This document shows positions 1 to 9,008 of a DNA stretch of 64,000 nucleotides, one piece after another; the stretch's first letter is position 1, and each line of letters begins with the position of its first letter. The notes beneath the pieces are model-generated. The model was not told where the DNA came from. It did not search any database and saw only the letters and a list, made by a program, of their open reading frames with translations. The position numbers and the translations under genes are program-made. This DNA is from Neptunicella plasticusilytica (GTDB lineage Bacteria > Pseudomonadota > Gammaproteobacteria > Enterobacterales > Alteromonadaceae). Where the stretch lies: NCBI RefSeq assembly GCF_047922965.1, contig NZ_CP150481.1, positions 3,348,001 through 3,412,000 on the forward strand, in the 5' to 3' direction.

Positions 1-802
1 AGGCAAACTCAATAAACTGTCTGACCGAATAAGTCTCGCCTGTCGCAATGACGTAATCTTTGGCGGCTTCCTGCTGTAGCATTAACCATTGCACATACAC
101 ATAATCTCGAGCGTGGCCCCAATCTCTGGTGGCATTGATATTGCCCATATACAAACAGGATTGCAGGCCAACAGCAACCCGAGCAATGCCTCTGGTTATT
201 TTGCGTGTAACAAAGGTTTCACCGCGTAACGGGGATTCATGATTAAACAGAATCCCGTTACAGGCATACATCCCGTAAGCTTCGCGATAATTCACCGTAA
301 TCCAGTAAGCATAGAGTTTTGCTACAGCGTAAGGAGAACGCGGATAAAAAGGGGTTGTCTCGGTTTGTACCGGTGCCTGTATCTGGCCGTATAATTCAGA
401 AGTCGATGCCTGATAAAAACGGGTTTTGTGCTGTAATCCCAAAAGACGTATGGCCTCCAGCAGGCGCAATGTACCCAATCCGTCAACATCGGCGGTATAT
501 TCAGGTGAATCAAAGGAAACGTGCACATGACTTTGTGCAGCCAGGTTATATATTTCGTCAGGTTGTATCTGCTGCACCAACCTGATTAGACAGGATGAAT
601 CTGTCATATCACCATAATGCAAATAAAGTCTGCCACCGCTGGTTTGTGGCTCGGATATCAGGTGGTCGATACGATCCGTATTAAGTTGTGACGCCCGGCG
701 TCGCAATCCGTGCACGACGTAATTTTTCTTAATCAGCAGCTCAGCCAGGTAAGCGCCATCCTGTCCGGTTATGCCTGTAATAAGTGCAATTTTTTGTGTC
801 AT
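1..802 (-). CDS. gmd: GDP-mannose 4,6-dehydratase (partial, C-terminus outside window)
   Basis: Makes GDP-4-keto-6-deoxymannose from GDP-mannose, the branch point to GDP-fucose, -rhamnose and -perosamine. The visible 267 codons begin with the NAD(P)-binding TGITGQDGAYLAELL at residues 9-23 and continue through GDMTDSS, NLAAQSHV and the catalytic STSELYG and YPRSPYAVAK (Tyr-x-x-x-Lys) motifs, then RDWGHARDYV. The family is about 350-370 aa long, so roughly the last quarter is missing past position 1. The ATG at 800-802 overlaps the stop of the upstream gene (ATGA), so the two are translationally coupled. The enzyme that reduces or aminates the product is not in this window. Confidence 0.96.
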   Translation of the reverse strand, partial: MTQKIALITGITGQDGAYLAELLIKKNYVVHGLRRRASQLNTDRIDHLISEPQTSGGRLYLHYGDMTDSSCLIRLVQQIQPDEIYNLAAQSHVHVSFDSPEYTADVDGLGTLRLLEAIRLLGLQHKTRFYQASTSELYGQIQAPVQTETTPFYPRSPYAVAKLYAYWITVNYREAYGMYACNGILFNHESPLRGETFVTRKITRGIARVAVGLQSCLYMGNINATRDWGHARDYVYVQWLMLQQEAAKDYVIATGETYSVRQFIEFA

Positions 803-2202
803 CTGGTTTTGATTCCGATGCTGGTCAAATATGCAGCCAAGTTAGATTGCCAATGTTCGCCAAAATACTGAAATTGATCTGAGTTTTGCATTGGTTGTTG
901 GGATGTTATTTTATTTTCAACTGAAAGTACCATATCAGCAGCGCCTAGACCGGGCAATTGCGGCCATTGTCTGGTTGGGATCAAGAAAGTCGGAATACCG
1001 CAGGCAAGTGATTCATAAATAACCGTACTGGCTTCTGCAATCACCATCGACGCTCTGGCCATATCGTCAAACAGGCTGGTGTCAGGTGCCGAGAAACGGA
1101 TATTTTCGCCCAATATGTCTTTATACTGGTGTTGCAATTGATGCACTGAAGGATGAAAGCGAATAACAATATTCTCTGCTGAGAATTTTGAAATTAAGTC
1201 TCTGAGATACCGAATACAATAGTCATTGTCAAAGCCATTGATACAAACCAATAGCTCTTGTGCAGTTCGATGAAACTTTTTATACACATACTGAAAGTAG
1301 GGATGCCCTATAATTACCGGTCTGGCTCCGCCGTGATAGACCGATTGCCAATAAGAACCGAACATAAGGAAATCATCAGGTAAATAGTCACGAACATAAT
1401 CACTTTGTAATGTGTCTGCCGAATATTGGTAGGGTGTCAGGTTTTCGTGAATAGCCGCATGTTGAAATTCAGCCACTCTGGCTCCAAACTCCTTGGCCCA
1501 TTTAATTAAAAATGCTCTGTTACCGTAAGACGCATTACCAATAATGACCAATTTGGGTTTAACCGCTGCAAAAATTTTTTGATAGCACGACTTCCAATAG
1601 CCGAGTCTTGTTGCCGTGACTTCCAACTGATTTTTGTAAGACTGATAGGCGCTTTCATCCAACCAGTCACCATAGGTACTTTTTATCCAATCAAGTAACC
1701 CGAGTATAGCTTGCTGGTCTTCCTGACAAACATGTTGTGGCGGCGACTTTCTTGCAAAATCAAAAATGTATTCATGCCAGATGCGATTGTCGCCAACATC
1801 GGAGTTAGGCTCTTCTTCAACCAAAGCGCTAATACTCAACAACTCTTCAAAAGGCCAGATATAGCGATTCACTGGATGGCCGTCGACGATCTCCGTTTGC
1901 CTGGCAGCGGAAACGATCAAAACATCATTTTGCCTGAGCCTTGCAAACTTGTCATTGAGAGCCTGCGGAGTTAATTCGGCCAGATGCTGTTTGCGCTGCT
2001 CATTTCTGCGCGCTGACAATGCAGGGTTTCGATCAAATTTGATGCCTTCAATTTGTTTGCAACAGGCCCACAGTACTTTATGCCTAAGAATCGGCCACAT
2101 AAGAATATTGTCCTGCTTAAATGTAAAGCGAGACAATTCAGATATCTTTTCAGCTCGAACCAAAATGCTGGCGGCACAATTTTTTTGCTCAGAAGCAGAC
2201 AT
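799..2202 (-). CDS. Unknown surface-polysaccharide protein with GT-B-like C-terminus
   Basis: About 467 aa with no family I can name with certainty. The C-terminal half looks like a GT-B or capsule-synthesis fold: a segment with VIRFHPS near residue 360, then EASTVIYESLACGIPTFL near 405, the kind of nucleotide-sugar-binding loop seen in UDP-GlcNAc epimerase-like and polysaccharide glycosyltransferases. There is no signal peptide or membrane segment. I chose the ATG at 2202, 10 nt after the stop of the upstream gene. The frame also stays open upstream to a TTG at 2250, but using it would mean a 38-nt overlap. It is embedded in the glycan operon and couples to gmd, so a glycosyltransferase role is inferred. 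Confidence 0.75.
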   Translation of the reverse strand: MSASEQKNCAASILVRAEKISELSRFTFKQDNILMWPILRHKVLWACCKQIEGIKFDRNPALSARRNEQRKQHLAELTPQALNDKFARLRQNDVLIVSAARQTEIVDGHPVNRYIWPFEELLSISALVEEEPNSDVGDNRIWHEYIFDFARKSPPQHVCQEDQQAILGLLDWIKSTYGDWLDESAYQSYKNQLEVTATRLGYWKSCYQKIFAAVKPKLVIIGNASYGNRAFLIKWAKEFGARVAEFQHAAIHENLTPYQYSADTLQSDYVRDYLPDDFLMFGSYWQSVYHGGARPVIIGHPYFQYVYKKFHRTAQELLVCINGFDNDYCIRYLRDLISKFSAENIVIRFHPSVHQLQHQYKDILGENIRFSAPDTSLFDDMARASMVIAEASTVIYESLACGIPTFLIPTRQWPQLPGLGAADMVLSVENKITSQQPMQNSDQFQYFGEHWQSNLAAYLTSIGIKTR

Positions 2203-2212
2203 ACAACTTAGG

Positions 2213-3670
2213 CTATTTTTCAAGTACGTAAAGATGTCGGCCAGATCCAATTTCAGCCAGCCATCGCGCCTTATTCAAACAACTATGCTCAACCACAAAC
2301 TGACAAAATTCTTCACCCTCGAAGTTTTTAAAGGCTCCAAGCATTTGCGGTTCTTGCGGATTATGTGTTTGCAAAAACAATTGCGCAACATCCAGCCTGC
2401 TTAACAATGTGACCAGCTTTTCATACAACTCTTCGGTTTTAATAAAGTGATGGAAAATGTTTAACGCCAGCACCACATCATAGGATTTGGGCTCACTGAC
2501 AAAATCAAAAATATTCTCACAAACCGGCGTAAATCGATGACCTTCAATTTTCTTAATCCGTTCAAGAAAGTAAAAGCTGGTAATATTGCCTTCAACCGCC
2601 ACACATTCATGTCCGCGCTGTTCGAGCACGGCACAGGCACGCCCCCAATGGCTACCGATATCTAGCACCTTGCTGGCCGGTTTACTGATGTTGTCAGCTA
2701 CCAATTCAAAGCGCTCACCATCATGTGTACACTTAAATTCGCTAAGATCAATGTGATGCAGAGGAGCGTAAACCTCACCTCCCTGTTCTTTGGCATAGGT
2801 TGATACTTCATTTTTAAAATCTACCCACTGCTGATGACGCACTGCTATTTTTACCGGAATCTTAGATAAGCCCAGCAATTTAGCGATGGACATCCGGTGT
2901 CTGCCGTCTGCAAATAACAATTGCCCGTCCCTACCAATATTAATGGTAATGTAATCCTGCCCATCGGGTTGTTGCCAGCCCCTGTCTCTTATCTCCTTGT
3001 ATAAGGCTTCCAGTTTTTCACATCGCGCCAAAATGTCCTGTTCGGATTTACAATTAAAACGAATTTCGCCCTTGTTTACCGAGTCCAGCAAATCTAGATA
3101 GTAAGGTGTCTCACACCATGGCAGGTTGTTGTCAATACGACTCTGCAACGAAGGGTAAAACAAAATGCGCGTTGCAAAGGGTTGGGCTTTAAGATCCCAG
3201 TCGCCATCAGCCACACTGCCAAAATGTAAAGTCCCCAAATGAGCACAATGGGTGACATCAGCAGGATTAATCCAGAACAGATTATCCTGTTCTGTACCAC
3301 TTTGGTTGACATTGGCCAGCAGTAAATCCGGCTGAGTGTCGACCAGTGCCAATCCACTGGTTTTAATAGAAAAGCGATCCACCTGATTAGCTTTTAAAAA
3401 TTTATACACATTCAGATAAGGAATGATGTTACGGGAGTGTTGAATGACGATTATTTTTTTGAATGGCTGCAAATCAACCTTTTCCAATTCAGTCAACATC
3501 TTGCACTGCATATCCAGATAATCAGATATAGCATCAATTCGATATGCTTTAGTTGATAGCAATGTAACATCTGATGGAACCAGGTTTTCAGCGAACAATT
3601 GTGCTAAGCAGTCCTTTACCAGCTCCAGCTTGGCACTCGCCACGACCAATATTTTTTCTCGGTTAACCAT
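2213..3670 (-). CDS. ParB-like/SAM-methyltransferase fusion protein
   Basis: A 485-aa protein with three visible parts. Residues 1-200 match nothing I know. Residues 240-285 contain DGRHRMSIAKLLGLSKIPV, the signature of ParB/sulfiredoxin-like nuclease folds, which in surface-glycan clusters often precede a methyltransferase. Residues 333-410 form a class I SAM methyltransferase: VLDIGSHWGRA is the glycine loop and DVVLALNIFHHF the post-II motif. The ATG at 3670 has AGGAAA at good spacing upstream. The likely role is methylation of a sugar or glycan intermediate. That substrate is inferred from neighbours only. Confidence 0.8.
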   Translation of the reverse strand: MVNREKILVVASAKLELVKDCLAQLFAENLVPSDVTLLSTKAYRIDAISDYLDMQCKMLTELEKVDLQPFKKIIVIQHSRNIIPYLNVYKFLKANQVDRFSIKTSGLALVDTQPDLLLANVNQSGTEQDNLFWINPADVTHCAHLGTLHFGSVADGDWDLKAQPFATRILFYPSLQSRIDNNLPWCETPYYLDLLDSVNKGEIRFNCKSEQDILARCEKLEALYKEIRDRGWQQPDGQDYITINIGRDGQLLFADGRHRMSIAKLLGLSKIPVKIAVRHQQWVDFKNEVSTYAKEQGGEVYAPLHHIDLSEFKCTHDGERFELVADNISKPASKVLDIGSHWGRACAVLEQRGHECVAVEGNITSFYFLERIKKIEGHRFTPVCENIFDFVSEPKSYDVVLALNIFHHFIKTEELYEKLVTLLSRLDVAQLFLQTHNPQEPQMLGAFKNFEGEEFCQFVVEHSCLNKARWLAEIGSGRHLYVLEK

Positions 3671-3713
3671 CAACGAATTTCCTATATGCTAAATACATTT
3701 CTATTAGTTCAAT

Positions 3714-4688
3714 CTAGTTATCGTTCAGATAACCTAAGTGGTTTAACTCAAATTGAAAAAAGTTAGTCAGCCAGTGTTGCTGTTGCTCAGTAAGCTGTTT
3801 TTTCCAAATACCCAGAACACTATCGTCCATTGTCAGATTTTGCATGCCCACTGAATGCGGTAAATTACAAAAATCCAACAGTTGTCCCATAACTGTCGCA
3901 TAGTCAGTGACCAAATGGCCAAGCGAAATCTGTCTAAACTGACTGCTATTAAGCGTTGCCGTAGTTTGGAAAATGCGCTGATACAAATCGCGGCAGATAG
4001 TGGCAGCTTCAGCCAGGTCCGAAGGCATCCAATTTTGCTTTAAATAGGAACAGACCACATCTCGCGGATCACGATGCACATGAATAAAGCGTGCTGACGG
4101 AAACAACGTCAGCAATTGTTGGCAGTACAATAAATTCCAGGTGTTATCTTCCACCAGCGTACTTTTTTGGTTTTCATCCAACAATCCGATAAACAGATCC
4201 GATAAAAATTCCCGAGTAATTTGCACGATCTGCTGATGGTCTGGAGCAACATAATTTATTTGATAGTCAGATTGATAGGACGGTACTCCGATCCAATATC
4301 CTCTATAGCTAAATTGGCTTAACTTTTTCAAATAATTGTTAATAGCATCTCTGAAACCAGTAAAGTGTTTTTCCAATTCCCAGTTCAGATATTGCGCCTG
4401 ACTATAATGCAGCCCTGCTTTAGCTAAATATTTGAGCATTTTGCTGAATAGCTGTTCGGAAAAACGCTTTCGACTGACCCTGTGCAATAAAGCAGACAAT
4501 CGTTTCAATTTTCTGTCATAAAGGTAAGGCGACCACAATTCCTGATGGCCAAACACAAAATCAATTATGCCGTCCGGATCTATTAAAAATCTATACTCAA
4601 ACGGAAAAGTCATAACATCGGGGTGTAACCCCATTGCCTGTCGAGTGACCGAAGTACCAGAGCGCCCAACTCCGCCAATAAATACCAT
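3714..4688 (-). CDS. Sulfotransferase family protein
   Basis: Transfers sulfate from PAPS to an acceptor, here most likely a sugar of the surface glycan. The PAPS 5'-phosphosulfate loop GGVGRSGTS lies at residues 5-13, and RDPRDVVCSYL, the 3'-phosphate-binding motif, is near residue 218. At 324 aa it has the usual size. I chose the ATG at 4688, which places the P-loop at the N-terminus as usual for the family. An in-frame GTG at 4754 would add 22 residues overlapping the previous gene. No PAPS synthesis genes lie nearby, so the donor must come from general sulfur metabolism. Confidence 0.85.
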   Translation of the reverse strand: MVFIGGVGRSGTSVTRQAMGLHPDVMTFPFEYRFLIDPDGIIDFVFGHQELWSPYLYDRKLKRLSALLHRVSRKRFSEQLFSKMLKYLAKAGLHYSQAQYLNWELEKHFTGFRDAINNYLKKLSQFSYRGYWIGVPSYQSDYQINYVAPDHQQIVQITREFLSDLFIGLLDENQKSTLVEDNTWNLLYCQQLLTLFPSARFIHVHRDPRDVVCSYLKQNWMPSDLAEAATICRDLYQRIFQTTATLNSSQFRQISLGHLVTDYATVMGQLLDFCNLPHSVGMQNLTMDDSVLGIWKKQLTEQQQHWLTNFFQFELNHLGYLNDN

Positions 4689-4695
4689 TGAAGGG

Positions 4696-5427
4696 CTAGT
4701 CAATCTTGATTTCCTTGTGCTCACTATATTCACGATAAGGGATACAGTTATCACACATTAACTGATGCAAGTCCTGTTGTTTTTTTTGTTTTAACCAGTC
4801 TAATCGTGCCATCGCGTCATCTACTGTTTGAACTGACCAGATTGGGTGAATCAGTAAGTGCAAATTCAGCCCTTGTCGAACAGCTTCCGACTGCATTGGG
4901 TGCCCATATCGGAAACGACCTCCGGAATCAGAAACATAAGTAATATCCTGCACATAACAATGCTGATAAGTATGCGGAAAGTTAAGACTACTTTGCTGCT
5001 GAGCAAAATAGTCTTTAGGCGGCCTATGAATGCTGATCACGCGTGGGCGGTATCCCGTCCATAACTCAAAAGTCGACAGCTCCGACTGCAAACCGCTAAT
5101 TGGGTCGTCATAACACAGTGGATCGTAATGCAAGCTGATAGCATGACCCAATTCGGCTATTTTTAGCACCGACTGAATATTTGTATCGCTGATAAAATTA
5201 TAGGCCCCACTGCGTAACAAAAAATAGTAGGTTGCCTTTATCCCAAACTCAGCCTCCTGTTTAGCAAACGCCAGTGCAATCTGAATGTCAAAATCAATAT
5301 CGTGACGCAAAAATACCGTTTTATCTTTAGCATAAGTGACGTTGCAATGTTCAAAACTGTCAAACTGGTAGCCAAGTGCCTTGAGCTGCAAAAAAATATC
5401 AAACATATCATGGTTAAGCTTAATCAT
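4696..5427 (-). CDS. Polysaccharide deacetylase-like protein
   Basis: A 243-aa protein with RHDIDFD at residues 41-47, resembling the metal-binding aspartate motif of NodB/CE4 deacetylases, and GHAISLHYDP near residues 93-102, which matches the H-x-x-x-H-type metal site. Other CE4 motifs are weak, so the substrate is unknown, but removal of an N- or O-acetyl group from a glycan precursor is plausible. No signal peptide is seen, which suggests a cytoplasmic sugar or lipid-linked substrate. The start overlaps the end of the upstream glycosyltransferase by 8 nt, consistent with coupled translation. Confidence 0.75.
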   Translation of the reverse strand: MIKLNHDMFDIFLQLKALGYQFDSFEHCNVTYAKDKTVFLRHDIDFDIQIALAFAKQEAEFGIKATYYFLLRSGAYNFISDTNIQSVLKIAELGHAISLHYDPLCYDDPISGLQSELSTFELWTGYRPRVISIHRPPKDYFAQQQSSLNFPHTYQHCYVQDITYVSDSGGRFRYGHPMQSEAVRQGLNLHLLIHPIWSVQTVDDAMARLDWLKQKKQQDLHQLMCDNCIPYREYSEHKEIKID

Positions 5428-6577
5428 TTGAAAATCCCATTACTTTTTGCATCACCATATCTGCATGCTTGTTCCAGGTGAGTTGCTGGCGCGCATAGTT
5501 TCTTATTTGTACACGACAATCCGGACGCACATCCAATGCGCTGACGAAATCACACAGTGACTGGATATTTATTGGGCTATCATCTTCAGCCACATCAAAA
5601 CTCCAGGGAACATTGACCAGCGCATCATCATAGGTCGATTTAACTACCGGAATACCATTAGCCAGATATTCCCTTACTTTCAGTGCGCTGTTTTCGCTCA
5701 GGCCTTTTCTATGCAATCCTAATCCGGCAATGCCAACAGACATGGCAGCATATATATCAGTCAATTGCTGGTGAGTTTTGTAGCCCAAAAAATTGACATG
5801 CTGCTCTAACCCCAGCTCCACGACCAATGCTGACAAGTTATCCAATTCATCTCCGGTTCCGACAATATAATATTTCACCTGATATGGTGATTCGTCTTTT
5901 ATAAAATCTGCAAGGCCGATTAACACACGATCAAAGCCATGCCAGAAACTGATATTCGCCACGCTAATCATATTGATTGTATTGTTGCTGACCAATGCAT
6001 CAGACGCCATACAGGCTGTTTGCAAATATTGAGAGGAAAGCTGATTACAGAAATAGTGATTGGCCAGCCTATCAATTTTATCTAGCCGACAAGTACTGAA
6101 CACTAAGTCCACATGCTTAAGTAAGAGCTGTCGGTTTTTATTGTCGGCTTCTACCCAGTCTTGATTGGACATTTCCTGATGGTAAGGAAAGGTTGCAAAC
6201 TCAACACAGATTTTCGGCTTTTGCACCGATTGCGTCTGCGCAAAATCGGCCAGGTGGGGGCGATCATACATTTTGTCATAGCGAATATACAAAACATCCG
6301 GCTCAACTATGTACGCAGCTTCAACTGCATTTGACCAGAATTGCTGTTTTTCCATGTCTGCGGAAATAGGTTCCCATGTTTTTAAAGGCGTTAATTCTCC
6401 GAACTGAAATCGAGACAACACTTGCCTGCCATAGGACATATACAGTGCGTAAACTTCGGCACCCACTTCTTCGAATCCTTCCAGCTGACCTAATAATTTA
6501 AGCCAGACACCTGCCATCTTTTTTGAATACTGATTGATACGGTAAGTTAAAAAAATACGTGTAAGGGAATTTGACAT
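5420..6577 (-). CDS. GT4-type glycosyltransferase
   Basis: Retaining GT-B glycosyltransferase that adds a sugar to the growing glycan. In the C-terminal half, YYIVGTGDEL is the beta-strand and loop that often opens the donor domain, followed by VNFLGYKTHQQLTDIYAAMSV and then GLSENSALKVREYLANGIPVV, the E-x7-E-like donor-binding segment. I chose the ATG at 6577 (385 aa), immediately after the upstream stop. Longer in-frame starts would run 26 codons into the Stealth gene. Donor and acceptor cannot be predicted from sequence alone. Confidence 0.87.
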   Translation of the reverse strand: MSNSLTRIFLTYRINQYSKKMAGVWLKLLGQLEGFEEVGAEVYALYMSYGRQVLSRFQFGELTPLKTWEPISADMEKQQFWSNAVEAAYIVEPDVLYIRYDKMYDRPHLADFAQTQSVQKPKICVEFATFPYHQEMSNQDWVEADNKNRQLLLKHVDLVFSTCRLDKIDRLANHYFCNQLSSQYLQTACMASDALVSNNTINMISVANISFWHGFDRVLIGLADFIKDESPYQVKYYIVGTGDELDNLSALVVELGLEQHVNFLGYKTHQQLTDIYAAMSVGIAGLGLHRKGLSENSALKVREYLANGIPVVKSTYDDALVNVPWSFDVAEDDSPINIQSLCDFVSALDVRPDCRVQIRNYARQQLTWNKHADMVMQKVMGFSND

Positions 6578-6578
6578 A

Positions 6579-7655
6579 TCAGATCTTCTCGAACTTTGAA
6601 CGATTGGGCAGCAACTTATGCAATGCCTGTTGAATACGTTTCTTGCTTTGTTCAAATTCTTGTGGAGTCACATCTCGTTCAGTAAAACGGCCTTTCGACA
6701 TTGAATCATTCAGGCAATACATTTGATAGTTGCCTGATTCTATTTCTTTTGCGGCATTTTCCACATTTCCAACACTGCGCAATTCAACGTACCTCCGACG
6801 TTTAAATGCATTTTTTACTGAATCCGGATAAAACTGTCCGCTGACAAATTGCCAGTAACGAAACAGATACTGGTTAACGTCAGTGGGTGCACGAAATCGC
6901 GATGCAGAGGTTTGGAGCAGCGCTTCAGGCTCTTTTTCCCATACGTTTTGATAGGTTTGTTTCAGATAGGGTTGTGGCTGATGATAATTAACAAAACCGC
7001 TAAAGGTCTTCCAACGCAATAATAACAAGGTATCCAGTATTTTTAAGCCATAACCGGGATAAAACCACTTCCACCAGTTTTTACCAATAATACCGCGCTT
7101 GGTCAGGCGATCACCTTTATGCCGGTTAAAGTTTTTATTAATTAGCTCCAGATCATTAAGCACGATAGGGGCAATAACACCTTCATGCATGATGTTGGAA
7201 ATAGCCGCATTCACCGGCAATCCCTGACGAAAAAAATGCGTCTGTTGCAACGGCTGCAAAACAAAACAGTCGTCATTAAAATAAATAAACTGCTCACTTA
7301 ATCCTTTGATTTTATGAAAATTAATTTCGATTGGATTAACGTTAAATACAGGCAAATGCTGTTTATCTAAAAAATCTTCGTGCTTAACGATAGTGATTTT
7401 ATCGTGGTGAGTATTTAACCAGGCTGGTAGATGGCCCCAGGTCACAAAAAAGATGTGATTAACCCAGGGCATGAATTTCTCAATCCCACGAAACAGATAC
7501 TGCAGATTGTCCCAGTCACGATAACGATCAGTGCCATTCATTATTACATGTGGTGTGGTGTATTTTGCTTTCTCGGCCAGCCAAGCGGGATCGTTCCCAT
7601 CTACCCAGGTGATAACAATGTCGATGGGATCAACGAATTCAGACACGCTTATCAC
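6579..7655 (-). CDS. Stealth family sugar-phosphate transferase
   Basis: Stealth proteins are hexose-1-phosphate transferases that build phosphodiester-linked capsules and are related to the eukaryotic GlcNAc-phosphotransferase. Conserved region 1, VDIVITWVDGNDPAW, is at residues 11-25. Conserved region 2 runs from RDWDNLQYLFRGIEKF through WVNHIFFVTWG to IYFNDDCF near residue 124. Regions 3 and 4 follow, with HEGV near 155 and FRAPTDVNQYLF near 255. The start is a GTG that overlaps the previous stop (GTGA). Its neighbours are a cytidylyltransferase and a LicD protein, so the three may together introduce phosphodiesters into the glycan. Confidence 0.9.
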   Translation of the reverse strand: MISVSEFVDPIDIVITWVDGNDPAWLAEKAKYTTPHVIMNGTDRYRDWDNLQYLFRGIEKFMPWVNHIFFVTWGHLPAWLNTHHDKITIVKHEDFLDKQHLPVFNVNPIEINFHKIKGLSEQFIYFNDDCFVLQPLQQTHFFRQGLPVNAAISNIMHEGVIAPIVLNDLELINKNFNRHKGDRLTKRGIIGKNWWKWFYPGYGLKILDTLLLLRWKTFSGFVNYHQPQPYLKQTYQNVWEKEPEALLQTSASRFRAPTDVNQYLFRYWQFVSGQFYPDSVKNAFKRRRYVELRSVGNVENAAKEIESGNYQMYCLNDSMSKGRFTERDVTPQEFEQSKKRIQQALHKLLPNRSKFEKI

Positions 7656-8110
7656 TCTAATGCTTTAACAAGATTTAACACGCTGTCTAAACCTTGTTTG
7701 ATTTGGCTAATGCTCTGAGCATCCACTTTAGACAGCGACTTTTTAAGCTCGGTGGTCGATATAGTCGGTGTACGCGGCAGATAAACCACCTGACACAGGC
7801 TTTCCAGCTCATCAAATTTACCTTGCCAGTCGCTACCAATTCCAAAAATATCAACAGTGTAATGTTGAATATCCTGCTGTTTCTGTTGCCAGTTATCTTC
7901 AGGGATAACCAAATCTACACAAGACAACGCCTCCACAATAGCGGCCCGCTCCTGATAACTGTAGATGCTTTGTTTACCCTTAATGCTGTTAAATTCATCT
8001 GTAGACACACCCACAACAAGCCGGTCTCCCAGTTGTCGGAGTCGTTCAAGGATGCGCAAATGGCCAATATGGAATAAATCAAACGTACCGTAAGTAATAA
8101 CTGTTTTCAT
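7652..8110 (-). CDS. Glycerol-3-phosphate-type cytidylyltransferase
   Basis: A 152-aa nucleotidyltransferase of the TagD/GCT type. It has YGTFDLFHIGHLRIL at residues 7-21 with the HxGH nucleotide-binding motif, and YSYQERAAIVEAL near residues 50-62 in place of the RTxGISTT-type region. These enzymes make CDP-glycerol, CDP-choline, CDP-ethanolamine or related activated alcohol phosphates. With LicD next door, it probably makes the CDP-activated donor that LicD uses. Which alcohol is activated is not visible from sequence. The ATG at 8110 lies 6 nt downstream of the licD-like stop. Confidence 0.9.
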   Translation of the reverse strand: MKTVITYGTFDLFHIGHLRILERLRQLGDRLVVGVSTDEFNSIKGKQSIYSYQERAAIVEALSCVDLVIPEDNWQQKQQDIQHYTVDIFGIGSDWQGKFDELESLCQVVYLPRTPTISTTELKKSLSKVDAQSISQIKQGLDSVLNLVKALE

Positions 8111-8116
8111 CGCTGT

Positions 8117-9001
8117 CTATAACAAGGTGGCATTAGTTAACTCGTGCAGCCCCCAATCCTTTTTGGGTGTTCGCCAGTCGCCATAATGGGCTTGCAGATA
8201 ATCTTCCACATCACTGGGAATATTGATACGTTGACCACAAAATTCATGGGTGTCCAGTTGTAATATATGGCGGCTTGGCATACGGATACCTCTTGAGGCC
8301 AGACAATAGTCCATCTGTTCGCCTTCAACATACTTAATGAAAAAATCCATCATCGGAAGGTTTGTTGACTCTTGTTCCGGACGTAATTTCATTGCTCTGA
8401 CGCCCCCTTGTGGCACCGCACCAAATGCTTGTTTGGCAAATTGTTTTTCCAGTACCCAGCTCACTCCGGTGATAGAAGTCAGTTCAGGTAACAATGCCTC
8501 CACCACCTGAATGGTTAATTCAAGTTCATCACTTTTCAGTGCCAGATCGAGATCATCATCCCAGGGAATCAACTGCTGATCTCTAATGATCCCCAATAAC
8601 GTACCCGCATCCACATAGTAACAAATGCTTTTTTCATTTAAGGCACGGCACATTCTGGTGAGCAAGTAAATTGCGTGTGCTTTCGTTTCTGCGTGCCCCA
8701 GTTTAGTCAATTTTAATGCAGACCAGCTCAGGATCTGAATTCGCTTTTTGGTGATGGCTAATTCTGTAATCAATTGAGTTTGGATCTGTTCCGCAAATTC
8801 GCTGGCGACAATGATATGTGCAGTCGGGTAACGACTCAAATGCTGTGGAGATATGACCGGCAACTGGTGTAATTGGGTATCGTGCTTAGTGGCATCATTG
8901 TCACAAAAAGCAACAACATCAAAATCATCCGCCAGGTTGGTCAATGCTGCTATTCCGGCTTGCCCCGCACCAAAAATGACAGCTTGTTTGGTTTGTTGCA
9001 T
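8117..9001 (-). CDS. Rossmann-LicD fusion, phosphoryl-alcohol transferase
   Basis: A 294-aa protein in two parts. Residues 1-100 form a nucleotide-binding Rossmann-like domain (VIFGAGQAGIAAL at 9-21), similar to the N-terminal domain of PglD-type sugar acyltransferases and of some nucleotide-sugar proteins. Residues 105-294 are LicD family (fukutin/FKRP-like), with YYVDAGTLLGIIRD followed by IPWDDDLDLAL, the metal-binding DDD. LicD proteins transfer phosphocholine or a similar phospho-alcohol from a CDP donor to a sugar. The adjacent cytidylyltransferase would supply that donor. No choline uptake or kinase gene is present in the window. Confidence 0.87.
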   Translation of the reverse strand: MQQTKQAVIFGAGQAGIAALTNLADDFDVVAFCDNDATKHDTQLHQLPVISPQHLSRYPTAHIIVASEFAEQIQTQLITELAITKKRIQILSWSALKLTKLGHAETKAHAIYLLTRMCRALNEKSICYYVDAGTLLGIIRDQQLIPWDDDLDLALKSDELELTIQVVEALLPELTSITGVSWVLEKQFAKQAFGAVPQGGVRAMKLRPEQESTNLPMMDFFIKYVEGEQMDYCLASRGIRMPSRHILQLDTHEFCGQRINIPSDVEDYLQAHYGDWRTPKKDWGLHELTNATLL

Positions 9002-9008
9002 AAGTCAC

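Noticed and set aside
1949..2404. 151-codon plus-strand frame overlapping two glycan genes
   Set aside because: Lies antisense to two well-supported genes and spans their junction; no ribosome-binding site.
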